Shown here: positions 34,573-44,027 of the stretch, piece after piece
Position numbering within the stretch: position 1 is the first letter of the stretch
Layout of the letters: each line of letters begins with the position of its first letter
Source of the DNA: Brevibacterium casei CIP 102111
GTDB lineage: Bacteria > Actinomycetota > Actinomycetes > Actinomycetales > Brevibacteriaceae
Direction: 5' to 3'
Assembly (NCBI RefSeq): GCF_900169275.1
Contig: NZ_FXZC01000001.1
Coordinates: 776,402-840,401, forward strand
Length of the DNA: 64,000 nucleotides
Position numbers and translations under genes: made by a program
The notes under the pieces: generated by a model
Told to the model about the DNA's origin: nothing
The model's input: only the letters and a program-made list of their open reading frames with translations
Databases searched by the model: none

Positions 34573-35748
34573 TCAGACCCGACGGGGCCATTCGTAGGCA
34601 CAGCGGCTGAGGACGACTGCGACGGTGAGGACGAAGGCGAGAACCGCGGTGATCGCGAAGAGGAGAGTCCATTCGCCGTGATCGCCGAGGACCCCTCCCG
34701 CCCACGCGCCGAGCGCACTGCCGGCGAAGAGGAAGCCGGCGAAGAGCGAAACGACGGTGCCGCGCACCTGCGGACGCACCGAGGTCGACCATGTCTGCAG
34801 CGAGGAGTGGAGGAAGGACCACGTCGCGCCGAGGAGGAAAGCGGCGATGATCACCGTGGCGATCGAGAGCTGGAGGGTGAGCAGTGCGAACGCGATGACG
34901 GTGGCCGACCCGCCGATGGCCATGAGACCGGGCATCGGCAGTCGCCGCGACAGGGGTCCGACCAAGCGGGAGGTGACGATGACTCCGACGCCGTAGGCGG
35001 CGGTGGCCAGCCCCGCGACGGCGGCGCCGACGCCGAGCGATTGCAGTGCGGGCGCGAGCACCGTGAGGACGCCGAGGACGGCCGCCCCTTCGACGAAGAC
35101 GAGCGCGATGACGACGAGCACCCAGCGGTCGCCGAGAGCAGTGCGGATGGTCTGGATGACGCCGGTGCGCTCCTCGCGGTGGGATTCGGGCACACGGGTG
35201 AGGCCGATGACCGAGAGCACCGCGAGTGCTGAGGGGATCGCGAAGACGGCCCGCCAGTCGATGACGTCGGCGATGATGCCCGCCAGCGCCGTGGCCAGGG
35301 CGGTGCCGACGGCGATGGCGGCCATGAGGTCGGCAAGCGCCGGCTGTCGATGCTCCTCATCGACGGTGTCGCCGACGTAGGTGAGCGAGGTCGGGACGAT
35401 GGCCCCGTAGAACGCGCCGCCGAGGGTGCGGGCGACGATGAGGACAGTCAGCGTCGGGGCCAGCGCCGCGACGACGCCGACGATCGCTGCGGCGATGAGC
35501 GCCCAGCGCATGAGTCGAATCCGGCCCACCCGGTCGGAGATCATGCCCCACAGGGGTTGGCTCACCCCGTAGGCGAGGAAATAGGCGCTGGCGATGCCCA
35601 GAGCCTGGGCGAGCGGAACATCCAGGTCGGTGGCCACGAGCACGAGGAGCGGACTGACTGCGAACCGATCGAAGCTGCTGACGAACGCTGCGAGGGAGAC
35701 CGCCAACGGTGGGCGGGTCGGGGCAGTGGGGGTGTCGGCGTCGCTCAC
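34573..35748 (-). CDS. MFS transporter
   Basis: Twelve-helix major facilitator of 391 residues, close to the usual minimum. VAVSLAAFVSSFDRFAVSPLL-like first helix (written from its conserved Asp/Arg), the loop WGMISDRVGRIRLMRW (about 68-83) between helices 2 and 3 with the MFS G-x-x-x-D-R-x-G-R motif, and the second-half SRLVGPLSRRLP are visible. It resembles drug/sugar efflux transporters (AraJ/YdhP type). GTG 35748 is preceded by TACAGT and GAGGA. Substrate unknown. Confidence 0.85.
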   Translation of the reverse strand: MSDADTPTAPTRPPLAVSLAAFVSSFDRFAVSPLLVLVATDLDVPLAQALGIASAYFLAYGVSQPLWGMISDRVGRIRLMRWALIAAAIVGVVAALAPTLTVLIVARTLGGAFYGAIVPTSLTYVGDTVDEEHRQPALADLMAAIAVGTALATALAGIIADVIDWRAVFAIPSALAVLSVIGLTRVPESHREERTGVIQTIRTALGDRWVLVVIALVFVEGAAVLGVLTVLAPALQSLGVGAAVAGLATAAYGVGVIVTSRLVGPLSRRLPMPGLMAIGGSATVIAFALLTLQLSIATVIIAAFLLGATWSFLHSSLQTWSTSVRPQVRGTVVSLFAGFLFAGSALGAWAGGVLGDHGEWTLLFAITAVLAFVLTVAVVLSRCAYEWPRRV

Positions 35749-35756
35749 GAGTCCTC

Positions 35757-35762
35757 ACTGTA
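35757..35762 (-). promoter_or_regulatory. -10-like box before MFS gene
   Basis: TACAGT on the minus strand, 8 bases before GTG 35748; same hexamer as the repeated one before the MarR gene. Confidence 0.3.
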
Positions 35763-35833
35763 CTCGCGAGCGACGCTAGGACGTCAGGTCGTCGTTCGGC
35801 TCAGGTACGTGCACAGTCAGACCCAACTTGAGC

Positions 35834-36688
35834 TCAGTCGTCCCATGGGTCGTCGGTGAACCATCCGGAGACTCCATCGGGCAAGACCGCGACATCCTCG
35901 GCGGTCTTCAAGCCGTACGGTGCCACTTTGAGTCCGACTCGGGTCAGGGCTGCAACGTCCTCAGCAGGCAGATCACGGTTGGGCCCGACCCAGTCGATGC
36001 CGGCCTCGACGATCTGGGCGGGAGACTCCTCAGGAAGTTCGCCTCCGAAGAGGAAGAGCGAAGTGTAGCCGCGCTCGGCCACCGTCGCGGCCGCTTCGAA
36101 GTCGAAGGATTGGACGATGAGCGAATCCTGAAGCTCGCGCTCATCGAATTGGTCGAGGACATCGTCGACTTCCGCCGAGGTTGCACCCGGTTTGATCTCG
36201 GGAACGAGGACGACCTCTCCTCCGAGCTCGTCGAGGAGCTCCTCGAGCGTCACGGTCTGCGCTGGCGGCCCACCGGTCGGACTGGTGATCGTTACGGAAT
36301 CCCACTCCTCGCGGGAGAGGTCGCGGATGTCTCCGGTCGCACCGTCCAATGTGCGGTCGGCGGTGTCGTCGTGGATGAGGACGGGGGTGCCGTCGCGCAG
36401 GAACTGGATGTCCATCTCGGGAAGGAAGCCATCCCTCGCCGAGGCGGTGAACCCTTCCATGGATTCTTCCGGGTAGACGAGCGCCCCGCCTCGGTGAGAG
36501 ATCGTCACCGGATATGACAGAGACGAGACACTCGATGGCACCGCGAATTCACCCGTCGGCGACGAGTCGGATGACGATGCCGGTGAGGGAGCGCATCCGG
36601 TGGCGATGGCACCGATCAGGCAAACGGCTGCTGCGGCAAAGGTTCTCTGCGTGCGACGGAGGTCTTTCGGACTCACGATTCCTGTCAT
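35834..36688 (-). CDS. Glycerophosphodiester phosphodiesterase lipoprotein
   Basis: Secreted lipoprotein of 284 residues. A signal peptide with basic start and hydrophobic core (about 10-31) ends in a lipobox-like ATGC with Cys32. The GDPD TIM barrel follows: HRGG (His65), PEES, the metal site EMDIQFLRDGTPVLIHDD (about 91-108) and VPEIKPG near 165. The protein should hydrolyse glycerophosphodiesters outside the cell, which could include teichoic-acid or phospholipid turnover products. It follows the HdeD-like gene by 13 bases on the same strand. Confidence 0.88.
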   Translation of the reverse strand: MTGIVSPKDLRRTQRTFAAAAVCLIGAIATGCAPSPASSSDSSPTGEFAVPSSVSSLSYPVTISHRGGALVYPEESMEGFTASARDGFLPEMDIQFLRDGTPVLIHDDTADRTLDGATGDIRDLSREEWDSVTITSPTGGPPAQTVTLEELLDELGGEVVLVPEIKPGATSAEVDDVLDQFDERELQDSLIVQSFDFEAAATVAERGYTSLFLFGGELPEESPAQIVEAGIDWVGPNRDLPAEDVAALTRVGLKVAPYGLKTAEDVAVLPDGVSGWFTDDPWDD

Positions 36689-36701
36689 GCGATGGTGCGC
36701 C

Positions 36702-37370
36702 TCAGCCGTTCATTGCGCGCTTGGCCTGCGAACGGGCCGTGAACGCCATGACGATGAGGAAGATGCCGAAGACGATGACGTAGACGCCGATGATCCACAG
36801 CAGGGCGGTGACCGCCGAAGCGGGTGAGGTGAAGACGACGATCATGACGATGATGGCGAAGATGATGTCGAGCACCCCGAGGAGCTTCGACCAGCCTCGG
36901 AACGCCTTGGACGCGAGCGTGAAGATGCCGCGCACGAGCATGCCGAAGGCCATCAGCCAGAGGATGACGATCCCGGAGGCTATGGCGAACGTGAGCGGGG
37001 CGATGAAGATCGCGATGCCGGCGATGATGTAGACGATTCCGGCGACGAGCTCCCACCCCCACGACAGACCCCGCTTGCGGGCCGTGTTCGCGTTGACGAT
37101 CGTGAGGATGCCGTCGACGACGAGCCACGCTCCGATCCAGATGCCGACGACGACGGCGACCGCCTCGGGGGCGAGGAAGATGAGGAGTCCGAAGAGGATC
37201 GCGAGGATGCCGCGCAGGAGCACGACCCAGAACACTCCGCGCCCGAGATCGGTGAGGAGCGAACGGGCGGAGTCCGTCGGATCAGGTCTGCTGGTGGCCG
37301 GACCGGTACCGGGTGTCGAGTCCGAACTCGGGTAATCGGAGGATTCGGGGCTGTTCGGGGAGGTGGTCAT
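36702..37370 (-). CDS. HdeD/DUF308 family membrane protein
   Basis: Protein of 222 residues. A disordered Ser/Pro/Thr-rich N-terminus (about 1-35) precedes six hydrophobic helices in three repeats, the DUF308 pattern, e.g. VVLLRGILAILFGLLIFLAP and the repeat core WLVVDGILTIVNA. AGGAG 6 bases before ATG 37370 fixes the start, although the frame is open beyond it. HdeD proteins are linked to acid resistance in enterobacteria; the function in actinobacteria is not established. Probably co-transcribed with the GDPD gene. Confidence 0.85.
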   Translation of the reverse strand: MTTSPNSPESSDYPSSDSTPGTGPATSRPDPTDSARSLLTDLGRGVFWVVLLRGILAILFGLLIFLAPEAVAVVVGIWIGAWLVVDGILTIVNANTARKRGLSWGWELVAGIVYIIAGIAIFIAPLTFAIASGIVILWLMAFGMLVRGIFTLASKAFRGWSKLLGVLDIIFAIIVMIVVFTSPASAVTALLWIIGVYVIVFGIFLIVMAFTARSQAKRAMNG

Positions 37371-37520
37371 CACCGCTCCTAGGGGTCGGGGAAGTGCTGA
37401 GGGGAGTCCATTGTCATCCCTGCAGGAGCCCATTGCAAGGATCATTGAGGTGTTCTGCACCGGAAGCGTCAGCTTTCCAAGCGGATGATTCAGCAGAACG
37501 TCACGGTCGCGGGGGCGTGG

Positions 37521-38648
37521 TCACATCCATTTCTTCTTGCGGAAGACGGTGTAGAGGGTGACGCTCAAGCCGATCATGAGGAGGAGTGCCATCGGATAGC
37601 CGAAGGCCCAATGGAGTTCGGGCATGTTGTCGAAGTTCATCCCGTAGACCGCACCGATGAGCGAGGGGGCGAAGAGGATCGCGGCCCACCCGGAGATCTT
37701 CTTCATGTCCTCGTTCTGCCTCTGCGCGACCAGCGTCGCATTGACGTTGAGGATCTGGGACAGGGACTCGCGCAGTTCACCCGCCTCGGCGAGGACCCTG
37801 GTGAGGTGGTCGGTGACGTCGTTGAGGTACGCCCGCAGCTCCTCGGGGATGTCGTACTTCGTCGCCCCGTTGCTCAGCGCCTGTGTGAGCCTGTTGAGAT
37901 GTGTCGTCGCGTGGAGGACGTCGATGACCTCCTGGCTGAGTCGATAGATGCGCTCGGCCGCTGCCGGGTCTCCGCTGAAGACCTGCCGTTCGATGCCGTC
38001 CTTGTCGTTCTGGAGACCGTCGATGACGGGGAAGTAGCCGTCGACGACGCTGTCGAGGAGGCGGTAGACGAGAGCTTCGGGGCCGAGCGAGAGCAGTCTG
38101 CGATCGGATTTCCCGATGAAGTCGACCTTGGAGAAGTGAGCGACGAGCTCATCGGTGTCTGCGGGGATGGGCTGGCCGTCGATGAAGCGACCGTCCTGGC
38201 AGATGATGACGAGGTCCTCGCCCTTCATGAGGAGGTGGAACTCGCTGAAGTCCACTTCCTCCTCGGCGTCGAGGTAGAGGGCGGACTTGAGGACGACGAA
38301 GAGCACATCACCGTAGCGTTCGACCTTCGGTCGTTGGTCGGCGTGGAAGAGGTCCTCGACGAGGAGGGGGTGAAGTTCCCAGGTGGTGGCGATCTCCGCC
38401 AGCAGTTCGGGAGTCGAATGCGGGACGATGACCTGCGTGATCGTCCCGGGCTGGGACGAGCCCTCGGCCGCACAGCTCGCAAGCGCCTCGGCGAAGGTCG
38501 AGGACACTGTCACCGTCTGCGGCTCGCTGTCGACGATCTGACGGCTGAGCAGAACCGGTGCCGGTGAGGCCGGAGTCGGTCGCTGCTTTGCGGCGGGGCG
38601 GGGCAGGCGACTGATCGGGGAAGTGGGAAGGCGGCGCGACGGTGCCAT
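37521..38648 (-). CDS. corA: CorA family magnesium/divalent cation transporter
   Basis: Channel protein of 375 residues. A large cytoplasmic domain (about 1-305) with HPLLVEDLFHADQRPKVERYGD is followed by two C-terminal helices; the signature GMNFDNMPELHW (GMN motif) lies in the loop between them (about residue 337), and the protein ends in the basic FRKKKWM. This is the full CorA architecture for Mg2+ (or Co2+/Ni2+) passage. AAGGAG 6 bases before ATG 38648 fixes the start. Confidence 0.9.
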   Translation of the reverse strand: MAPSRRLPTSPISRLPRPAAKQRPTPASPAPVLLSRQIVDSEPQTVTVSSTFAEALASCAAEGSSQPGTITQVIVPHSTPELLAEIATTWELHPLLVEDLFHADQRPKVERYGDVLFVVLKSALYLDAEEEVDFSEFHLLMKGEDLVIICQDGRFIDGQPIPADTDELVAHFSKVDFIGKSDRRLLSLGPEALVYRLLDSVVDGYFPVIDGLQNDKDGIERQVFSGDPAAAERIYRLSQEVIDVLHATTHLNRLTQALSNGATKYDIPEELRAYLNDVTDHLTRVLAEAGELRESLSQILNVNATLVAQRQNEDMKKISGWAAILFAPSLIGAVYGMNFDNMPELHWAFGYPMALLLMIGLSVTLYTVFRKKKWM

Positions 38649-38704
38649 CGGGATCTCCTTGGTTGGGCTCACACCCCAAACTACTTGACGCCGCGCGCTG
38701 CCCG

Positions 38705-39709
38705 TCATTTCAGGAGCTGACCGACGTTCTCCACCATCTCGCGGTCGCCGAGTTCCAAGGCCCTGAGCATCGCCTTCGATTTGAGATTGAGTTCCGCCGA
38801 CGAGTCCCGCACCCGTTCAGCGAGCATGAGACGACGGGCGGTGGCGATCGACCGATCTCTGTCCTCCGGTCCGCGGTTGCGCCGCATCTCCGTCGGAAGA
38901 TCGAACGACAGCAGTCGGTGCCAGTACCGATCACGCAGATAGCCCGCAAGGGGGAGTCCCTCGTCCATGGCGCGGGCAAGCACGGCGAAGGACTCGAACA
39001 TGTAGGCATAGAAATCGTCGACCGGCAGCACATGGCCTGTCAGATGTGCCTGAGAACCGGCTTCCGTCTTGTGCCTGACCCAGTGATAGCAGTCGACATC
39101 GGCCTGCACGGCAACGCGCTCGGTACGCGCATAGGCGGACAGAGCGAACGGATGATCCTCGGCCATGCGCAGCCTCGGATTGAACCGGTAGCCGAGGTCG
39201 CGGGCGAACTCAGTGCGGTACATCTTGAGGACGTTGAGTGAGTCGATGAGCGGCGTTCTGCGCGCGTCCGTCTGACTCAGCGTCTCGCGGAACATCACCT
39301 TGGGCACGCCCCGGTTGACGCCGACGTACTTTCCGACGACGACATCGGCTCGCCCCTCCCTGCCGAGCTCGGTCATCGACTCGATCGCCTCGGGGCCAAG
39401 GAAGTCGTCGACGTCGACGAAGTACGTCCACTTCCCCTTGGCCTGATCGAGGACTGCATTGCGGGGTTCTGCAGGAGTGCCCGAATTGGGTCTCGTCACC
39501 ACGCTGCCGCGGAGTCGAAGGTCCTTGAGGAGACGTTCGGCCATTTCAGCGGTGCCGTCCGTGGACCCGTCGTCGACGACGATGGTCTCAATCCGCCTGC
39601 GGTCGGCAGTCTGGTCCGCGATGCTCTGCAGGCACGTCGGGAGATACTTCTCTGCGTTGTAAGCGGGGATGCCGATTGTGACGTCGGGAGTGCGTGAGAA
39701 CAACGTCAT
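38705..39709 (-). CDS. Family 2 glycosyltransferase
   Basis: GT-A fold glycosyltransferase of 334 residues, cytoplasmic. VTIGIPAYNAEKYLPTCLQSI (about 11-31), VVDDGSTDGT (about 44-53) and the DXD-type YFVDVDDFLGPEA (about 94-106) define the nucleotide-sugar site; MAEDHPFALSAYA (about 178) supplies the ED motif expected for the catalytic base. No membrane helix. It is the first gene of the wall-polymer region, divergent from a glycerophosphotransferase gene with 139 bases between; a role in decorating teichoic acid is inferred from that context. Confidence 0.88.
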   Translation of the reverse strand: MTLFSRTPDVTIGIPAYNAEKYLPTCLQSIADQTADRRRIETIVVDDGSTDGTAEMAERLLKDLRLRGSVVTRPNSGTPAEPRNAVLDQAKGKWTYFVDVDDFLGPEAIESMTELGREGRADVVVGKYVGVNRGVPKVMFRETLSQTDARRTPLIDSLNVLKMYRTEFARDLGYRFNPRLRMAEDHPFALSAYARTERVAVQADVDCYHWVRHKTEAGSQAHLTGHVLPVDDFYAYMFESFAVLARAMDEGLPLAGYLRDRYWHRLLSFDLPTEMRRNRGPEDRDRSIATARRLMLAERVRDSSAELNLKSKAMLRALELGDREMVENVGQLLK

Positions 39710-39835
39710 GGGCAATCACTCCGAGTTCTGAGTTCGCGTATCTGGTGGCGAGGAGCTGATGGACAACTATACCGGCGGCGAGCCCGGTGCCCATCATCTC
39801 CGACCTGCCTGATCACCATTCTCGGGTTGTCCAGG

Positions 39836-39841
39836 CACAAT
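39836..39841 (+). promoter_or_regulatory. -10 box of probable leaderless transcript
   Basis: CACAAT, 7 bases before the ATG at 39849; it suggests that this ATG rather than the one at 39840 is used. Confidence 0.45.
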
Positions 39842-39848
39842 GGGCTTC

Positions 39849-41093
39849 ATGCCTTCGCTCTCCACACCTTCGATGCGGCGCAAGTGGCAGGTCGTCTCCA
39901 GAACTGCACGGATCGGACGCGATCTCATCAGCAGCCGGTACGAGGAGTCCCGGCTTCCCGTCGGGTTCCGGCCGAATGCCGACGACGCCTTCGTCGCTGC
40001 CGCATACTTCTCCTCGGATGTCCATTCGATGTACCAACTCGAACAATGGCTGTGGCCCTTCGAGCAGCTGCGTGATTCTCTCGTGCGTCAGGGAGCTGGC
40101 GATGCCCCTTTCGGGATCCTCACCCGGGATGCCCGCGTCGCCAAGCACATCGCCTCGCGCACCGACCTGCCTGTTCGCTTCTCCCGCCTCACTGCGGGTC
40201 TCGAAGCATTCTTCTCCCCACCGAGCCTGCGCGCAGTGTTCTACGTCAATCAGGCGACGACGAACTTCCAGGCACTGCGGTTCCCTTCCCCGGCGCACGT
40301 GCATCTCAGCCATGGAGAGAGCGAGAAGATCTCGATGATCTCCAACCAGCTCAAAGCCTATGACTATGTCTTCACCGCAGGTCAGGCAGCGCGCGATCGC
40401 ATCACCTCGACCCTGCACGGGATCGACTCCGACGCTCTCATCGATGTCGGTCGCCCCCAGCTCGACCGTGCATTCAGCGTCCCGGTGGCGTGGCAGAGGT
40501 TCGCCGCCGAGGCGCCTGCCGGATTGACGGTCCTCTACGCCCCGACGTGGGAGGGTGATTCGCCGAGCATGAGCTACGGAACTATGGCGACGACCGGGGT
40601 TCAGGTGGTCTCCGAGCTCCTCGACGCGGGCTACCGAGTGATCCTTCGGACACATCCGCGCACCGGTCTGCTCCGCAGTGAATTCGCCCGTGCCCTTGAG
40701 TCAGTGCGCGGGCGGGTCGATGCCCACCCCCGTGGGTTCGTCGATACGAGTTCCGACGTCTCGTGGCAGCTCGACGTTGCCGACGTCGCCGTCGCCGAGA
40801 TGTCGTCTGTGGCGTTCGACTGGCTCGCCACCGAGAAGCCGCTGGTGATGATCGCTCCGACCGACCCGCGGGCCGAGGTGCTGGACAACGGTCTCATCGA
40901 CAGGACAGTGAATTGGGCTTCGGGAGGCGGTGTTCCTCTCGTCGACCGGCTTGCCGAGGCCACTGATCGGGATTCGAGAACGTTGAGCGCTCACTACCTC
41001 GGCGATACGAGCCCCGGAACTCAGATCGAGCGGTTCATCGGGGCGGCCCGACAGGTGATCGAGTCGCGTCGCGACGTGCTCGGTATCGGCTGA
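39849..41093 (+). CDS. CDP-glycerol glycerophosphotransferase family protein (left bookend)
   Basis: Protein of about 414 residues of the TagB/TagF glycerophosphotransferase family, which transfers glycerol-phosphate (or related alditol-phosphate) from a CDP donor to a wall-polymer chain at the membrane face. Motifs: HGESEKISMISNQ (about 157-169; TagF proteins have HGTPLK at this place), YAPTWEGDSPS (about 230), RTHPRTG and EMSSVAFDWLATEKPLV (about 317-333). No membrane helix. It is a paralog of the gene at 49799-51076 on the other strand: the HGES[ED]K and YAPTWEG segments are nearly the same. Confidence 0.83.
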   Translation: MPSLSTPSMRRKWQVVSRTARIGRDLISSRYEESRLPVGFRPNADDAFVAAAYFSSDVHSMYQLEQWLWPFEQLRDSLVRQGAGDAPFGILTRDARVAKHIASRTDLPVRFSRLTAGLEAFFSPPSLRAVFYVNQATTNFQALRFPSPAHVHLSHGESEKISMISNQLKAYDYVFTAGQAARDRITSTLHGIDSDALIDVGRPQLDRAFSVPVAWQRFAAEAPAGLTVLYAPTWEGDSPSMSYGTMATTGVQVVSELLDAGYRVILRTHPRTGLLRSEFARALESVRGRVDAHPRGFVDTSSDVSWQLDVADVAVAEMSSVAFDWLATEKPLVMIAPTDPRAEVLDNGLIDRTVNWASGGGVPLVDRLAEATDRDSRTLSAHYLGDTSPGTQIERFIGAARQVIESRRDVLGIG

Positions 41094-41140
41094 GCGATCG
41101 GCGGGTGCGCGCTGCGGTGCAGCACCCTGCGAACCTCGGA

Positions 41141-41146
41141 TAGGAT
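41141..41146 (+). promoter_or_regulatory. -10-like box before fused transferase gene
   Basis: TAGGAT; the expected start of transcription falls near 41153, giving an 88-base leader to GTG 41242. Confidence 0.35.
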
Positions 41147-41241
41147 CGTCGGGATGACGAGATGTGCGCTCGGTGCGGAGCTGGGCGCGGTGCTGTGTTG
41201 CGGAAGCGGCGGCAGCTCGAGAGCGAAGAAGGTCCACACGC

Positions 41242-43938
41242 GTGAATGTCCGTTCGACCGGCAAGCGACTCCTGCTCGATGCACTGCCACCGGCGATGGC
41301 AGCCTATCTTCGCAAGGAACGGGTGTCGTGGTCGAAGCAGTACAGACGCAACAGACGATCACTGGCCGCAGCCATCAGCTCTCGATCGTTCACCAAGGCG
41401 CTCACCAGCAAGGTGCACGAGAAGACGGTGGTGTGGGAGTCGTTCTCCGGCAACGGTGCGCTCTGCAATCCCGAAGCGCTGTTCCGCACGATGATCGCAA
41501 CAGCCGACTACGAGGATTACCAGCACATCTGGGTTCTCAACGACACCGCATGGGAATCGCCCTTCCGCTCGGAGTTCTCCGCACATCCACGGGTGTCTTT
41601 CGTCCGACACCGGTCCCGGGACTACTTCACCGCACTCGAGACGAGCCAGTATCTCGTCAACAATGCGACGTTCCCTGCTGAGTTCATCAAGCGCCCCGAA
41701 CAGATCTATCTCAACGTGTGGCACGGGACCCCGCTGAAGAAGATGGGCTACGACATCGAGAACGGTGCAGACGGGGCCCGCAACGTCCTGCGCAACTTCA
41801 TGTCCGCTGACTATCTTCTGTCGCAGAACTCCTTCATGACCGAGACGATGTACCTCGGCGCATACAAGCTCAACAATGTGTTCCGCGGGGCGATCATCGA
41901 GGAAGGCTATCCGCGCACCGACAAGATGATCGGCCCGGGCGCGGGCGATCGAGCCCGGGCAGTGCTGGGCGACCGCGGAATCTCCACCCACGGCAAGAAG
42001 GTGATCTGCTATGCGCCGACATGGCGAGGCGGCTCCTTCTACAATCCGCAGTCCGATGCAGGGCGTCTCAAAGCCACGGTCATGGCCCTGCGCAGCGCAC
42101 TCGAGGACGAGAGATGGATCGTTCTGCTCAAAGCCCACCAGGTGATCGTCGATCAGCTCGTCGATGATCCGGAGCTCGCAGACTTCCTCGTTCCCAACGA
42201 TGTTCCCGCCAACGACGTCCTCGCGATCACCGACATCCTCGTCTCGGACTACTCGAGCATCTTCATCGACTTCCTCGGTACCGGGCGGCCGGTCCTCTTC
42301 CACCTCCCCGACGCGGGGAAGTATGCCGCCGAACGCGGCACCTACCTGCGACCCGATGAGCTTCCGGGACCGGTCTCCGAGAGCATTGACGAACTCCTCG
42401 ACCAGGCGATCCGTCTCGCCGAGGATGATGTGGACCTGTCGAGTGCATTTCCCGAGGAGGCCGCGCGCTTCGACGAGCTCGCAGCGCAGCTGACTCCCCG
42501 CGATGACGGCAGCGCCAGCGCGCGCGTCCTCGACGTCGTGTTCAGAGGCAGAGAATCTGAGGGCCGAGTGATTCGGGGATTCGCGGACGGGCGACGCACC
42601 CTCGTGCTCTACCTCGGCGGGCTGATCACCAACGGAATCACCTCATCCGTGCTCAACCTGCTCAATCGGATCGACCCCGAGAAAGTCGATGTCACGGCGC
42701 TCTACTACCGGTCCGGCCAACAGGATCGCCTGGACAACGCGGCCCTGATTCCGCCCCACGTGCGCCAGGTCATCCGCGACCAGGGAAGCCTGCAGCTTCC
42801 CCTGCTGGGGAGCATGCAGGAGTTCGATGCCACGCCCGTCGGAGATCTCGCCGCCGCCGACCGCGACACCGCGCTGTGGAGTTGGGAATGGCGACGCCTG
42901 TTCGGCCACGCGAGGTTCGATGCGGCTGTCGACTTCAGCGGATACTCGTCCTACTGGGCGAGGATCATGGCGCACGCCGAAGCCGACCGCAAAGCCGTCT
43001 GGCTGCACAACGACCTCGAAGCCGATGCGATGCGTGAGGTCGATGGTGCCAGGCCCCACTTCAACAACCTCACCGGTGTCTTCAAGCTCTACCACGACTA
43101 TGACGCACTCGTCTCGGTATCGCCCGACCTGCGCGAGATCAATGCGGAGAGTCTCAGCAGGTACGCCGAACCCGAGCGGTTCATCAGCGCCCGCAATGTC
43201 ATCGATGTCGACCGTGTTCGCAATGGCGCAGGACGCTCGACCGCGACGAACCCCCACGCACTGTCCATTGACGTGCGTACGCTCTCAGATGCCGTCGCCG
43301 AGATCGGCAAACACTACTCATTCGACGAGCTGATCTCGGAGGCCTCCCGCCAAGCACTTGTCGGAGGTCTCCTCGGAGCGCAGAAGGGCAAGACCTTCGT
43401 CACTGTCGGACGCCTGTCTCCGGAGAAGAACCAGGCCCGGCTGCTCCGAGCATTCGCTGAAGTCAGCGCTGAAGAGCCGGACGCCCGCCTCGTCATCATC
43501 GGAGACGGGCCGCTGAGCGACGAACTCCGAGAACTCGCCGTCTCGCTCGGCGTCGCCGGCTCCGTCGAATTCACCGGTCGACTGCGCAACCCCTACGCCC
43601 TGATGTCCGGATGCGACTGCTTCGTCCTCTCAAGCGACTACGAAGGTCAGCCGATCGTCATCCTCGAAGCCCGAGTGCTTGGGCTGCCCATCGTCACTAC
43701 GCGTTTCGGTTCTGCGGCAAGTGCGATGGACGGCAGCGGCGGACTGATCGTCGACTGCGATGAGACGGCGCTGGCCGAGGGCATGAAGAAATTCCTTGCG
43801 GGAGAGATCACACCGACGGCATTCGACCCCGATGTCTACAACGCGGAAGTGATCGGCGAATTCGAGGCGGCCGTCTTCGCCATGGGTCCGTCTGAAGGCG
43901 AGAAGGGCAAGGAGTCTGCCGATTCTATGGCCGGGTAA
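41242..43938 (+). CDS. Fusion protein: TagF-like glycerophosphotransferase + GT4 glycosyltransferase
   Basis: Very long protein (898 residues) with two enzymes in one chain. The N-terminal part (to about residue 440) is a complete TagF-type domain: LNVWHGTPLKKMGYD (about 155-169), CYAPTWRGGSFYN (about 256), KAHQ and DYSSIFIDFLGTGRP (about 335). The C-terminal part (about 452-880) is a GT-B glycosyltransferase: YLGGLITNGITSSVLNLL at its start, VTVGRLSPEKNQARLLRAFA (about 721) and YEGQPIVILEA with the EX7E pair (about 800). Both halves look catalytically complete. Start GTG 41242 has AAGAAGG upstream; GTG 41164 is possible. The product could make alternating glycerol-phosphate/sugar chains. Confidence 0.85.
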   Translation: MNVRSTGKRLLLDALPPAMAAYLRKERVSWSKQYRRNRRSLAAAISSRSFTKALTSKVHEKTVVWESFSGNGALCNPEALFRTMIATADYEDYQHIWVLNDTAWESPFRSEFSAHPRVSFVRHRSRDYFTALETSQYLVNNATFPAEFIKRPEQIYLNVWHGTPLKKMGYDIENGADGARNVLRNFMSADYLLSQNSFMTETMYLGAYKLNNVFRGAIIEEGYPRTDKMIGPGAGDRARAVLGDRGISTHGKKVICYAPTWRGGSFYNPQSDAGRLKATVMALRSALEDERWIVLLKAHQVIVDQLVDDPELADFLVPNDVPANDVLAITDILVSDYSSIFIDFLGTGRPVLFHLPDAGKYAAERGTYLRPDELPGPVSESIDELLDQAIRLAEDDVDLSSAFPEEAARFDELAAQLTPRDDGSASARVLDVVFRGRESEGRVIRGFADGRRTLVLYLGGLITNGITSSVLNLLNRIDPEKVDVTALYYRSGQQDRLDNAALIPPHVRQVIRDQGSLQLPLLGSMQEFDATPVGDLAAADRDTALWSWEWRRLFGHARFDAAVDFSGYSSYWARIMAHAEADRKAVWLHNDLEADAMREVDGARPHFNNLTGVFKLYHDYDALVSVSPDLREINAESLSRYAEPERFISARNVIDVDRVRNGAGRSTATNPHALSIDVRTLSDAVAEIGKHYSFDELISEASRQALVGGLLGAQKGKTFVTVGRLSPEKNQARLLRAFAEVSAEEPDARLVIIGDGPLSDELRELAVSLGVAGSVEFTGRLRNPYALMSGCDCFVLSSDYEGQPIVILEARVLGLPIVTTRFGSAASAMDGSGGLIVDCDETALAEGMKKFLAGEITPTAFDPDVYNAEVIGEFEAAVFAMGPSEGEKGKESADSMAG

Positions 43939-43943
43939 CCGGC

Positions 43944-43952
43944 TGGTAAAAT
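43944..43952 (+). promoter_or_regulatory. Extended -10 promoter before tagD
   Basis: TGGTAAAAT, a TG-n-TAAAAT extended -10 box in otherwise GC-rich DNA, within the short symmetric GGTAAAATACC. Transcription would start near 43960. Confidence 0.5.
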
Positions 43953-43976
43953 ACCGGTGAACTCTTGAAGCTTCCA

Positions 43977-44000
43977 GGGCTCGACGGACTGTCCGAGCCC
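43977..44000 (+). terminator. Leader hairpin or terminator before tagD
   Basis: Arms GGGCTC and GAGCCC enclose an inner GGAC/GTCC; it lies 38 bases after the fusion-gene stop, downstream of the extended -10 box and 28 bases before the tagD ATG, so it may be a terminator, an attenuator, or both. Confidence 0.4.
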
Positions 44001-44027
44001 CCTCCGATCAGTAGGGACCGTTTCCGT

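Noticed and set aside
41154..41681. Open frame starting at an ATG 7 bases after TAGGAT, in another frame of the fused transferase gene
   Set aside because: It overlaps the strongly supported fusion protein, and its product is Arg/Ser/Cys-rich without motif. The box is kept only as a possible promoter.
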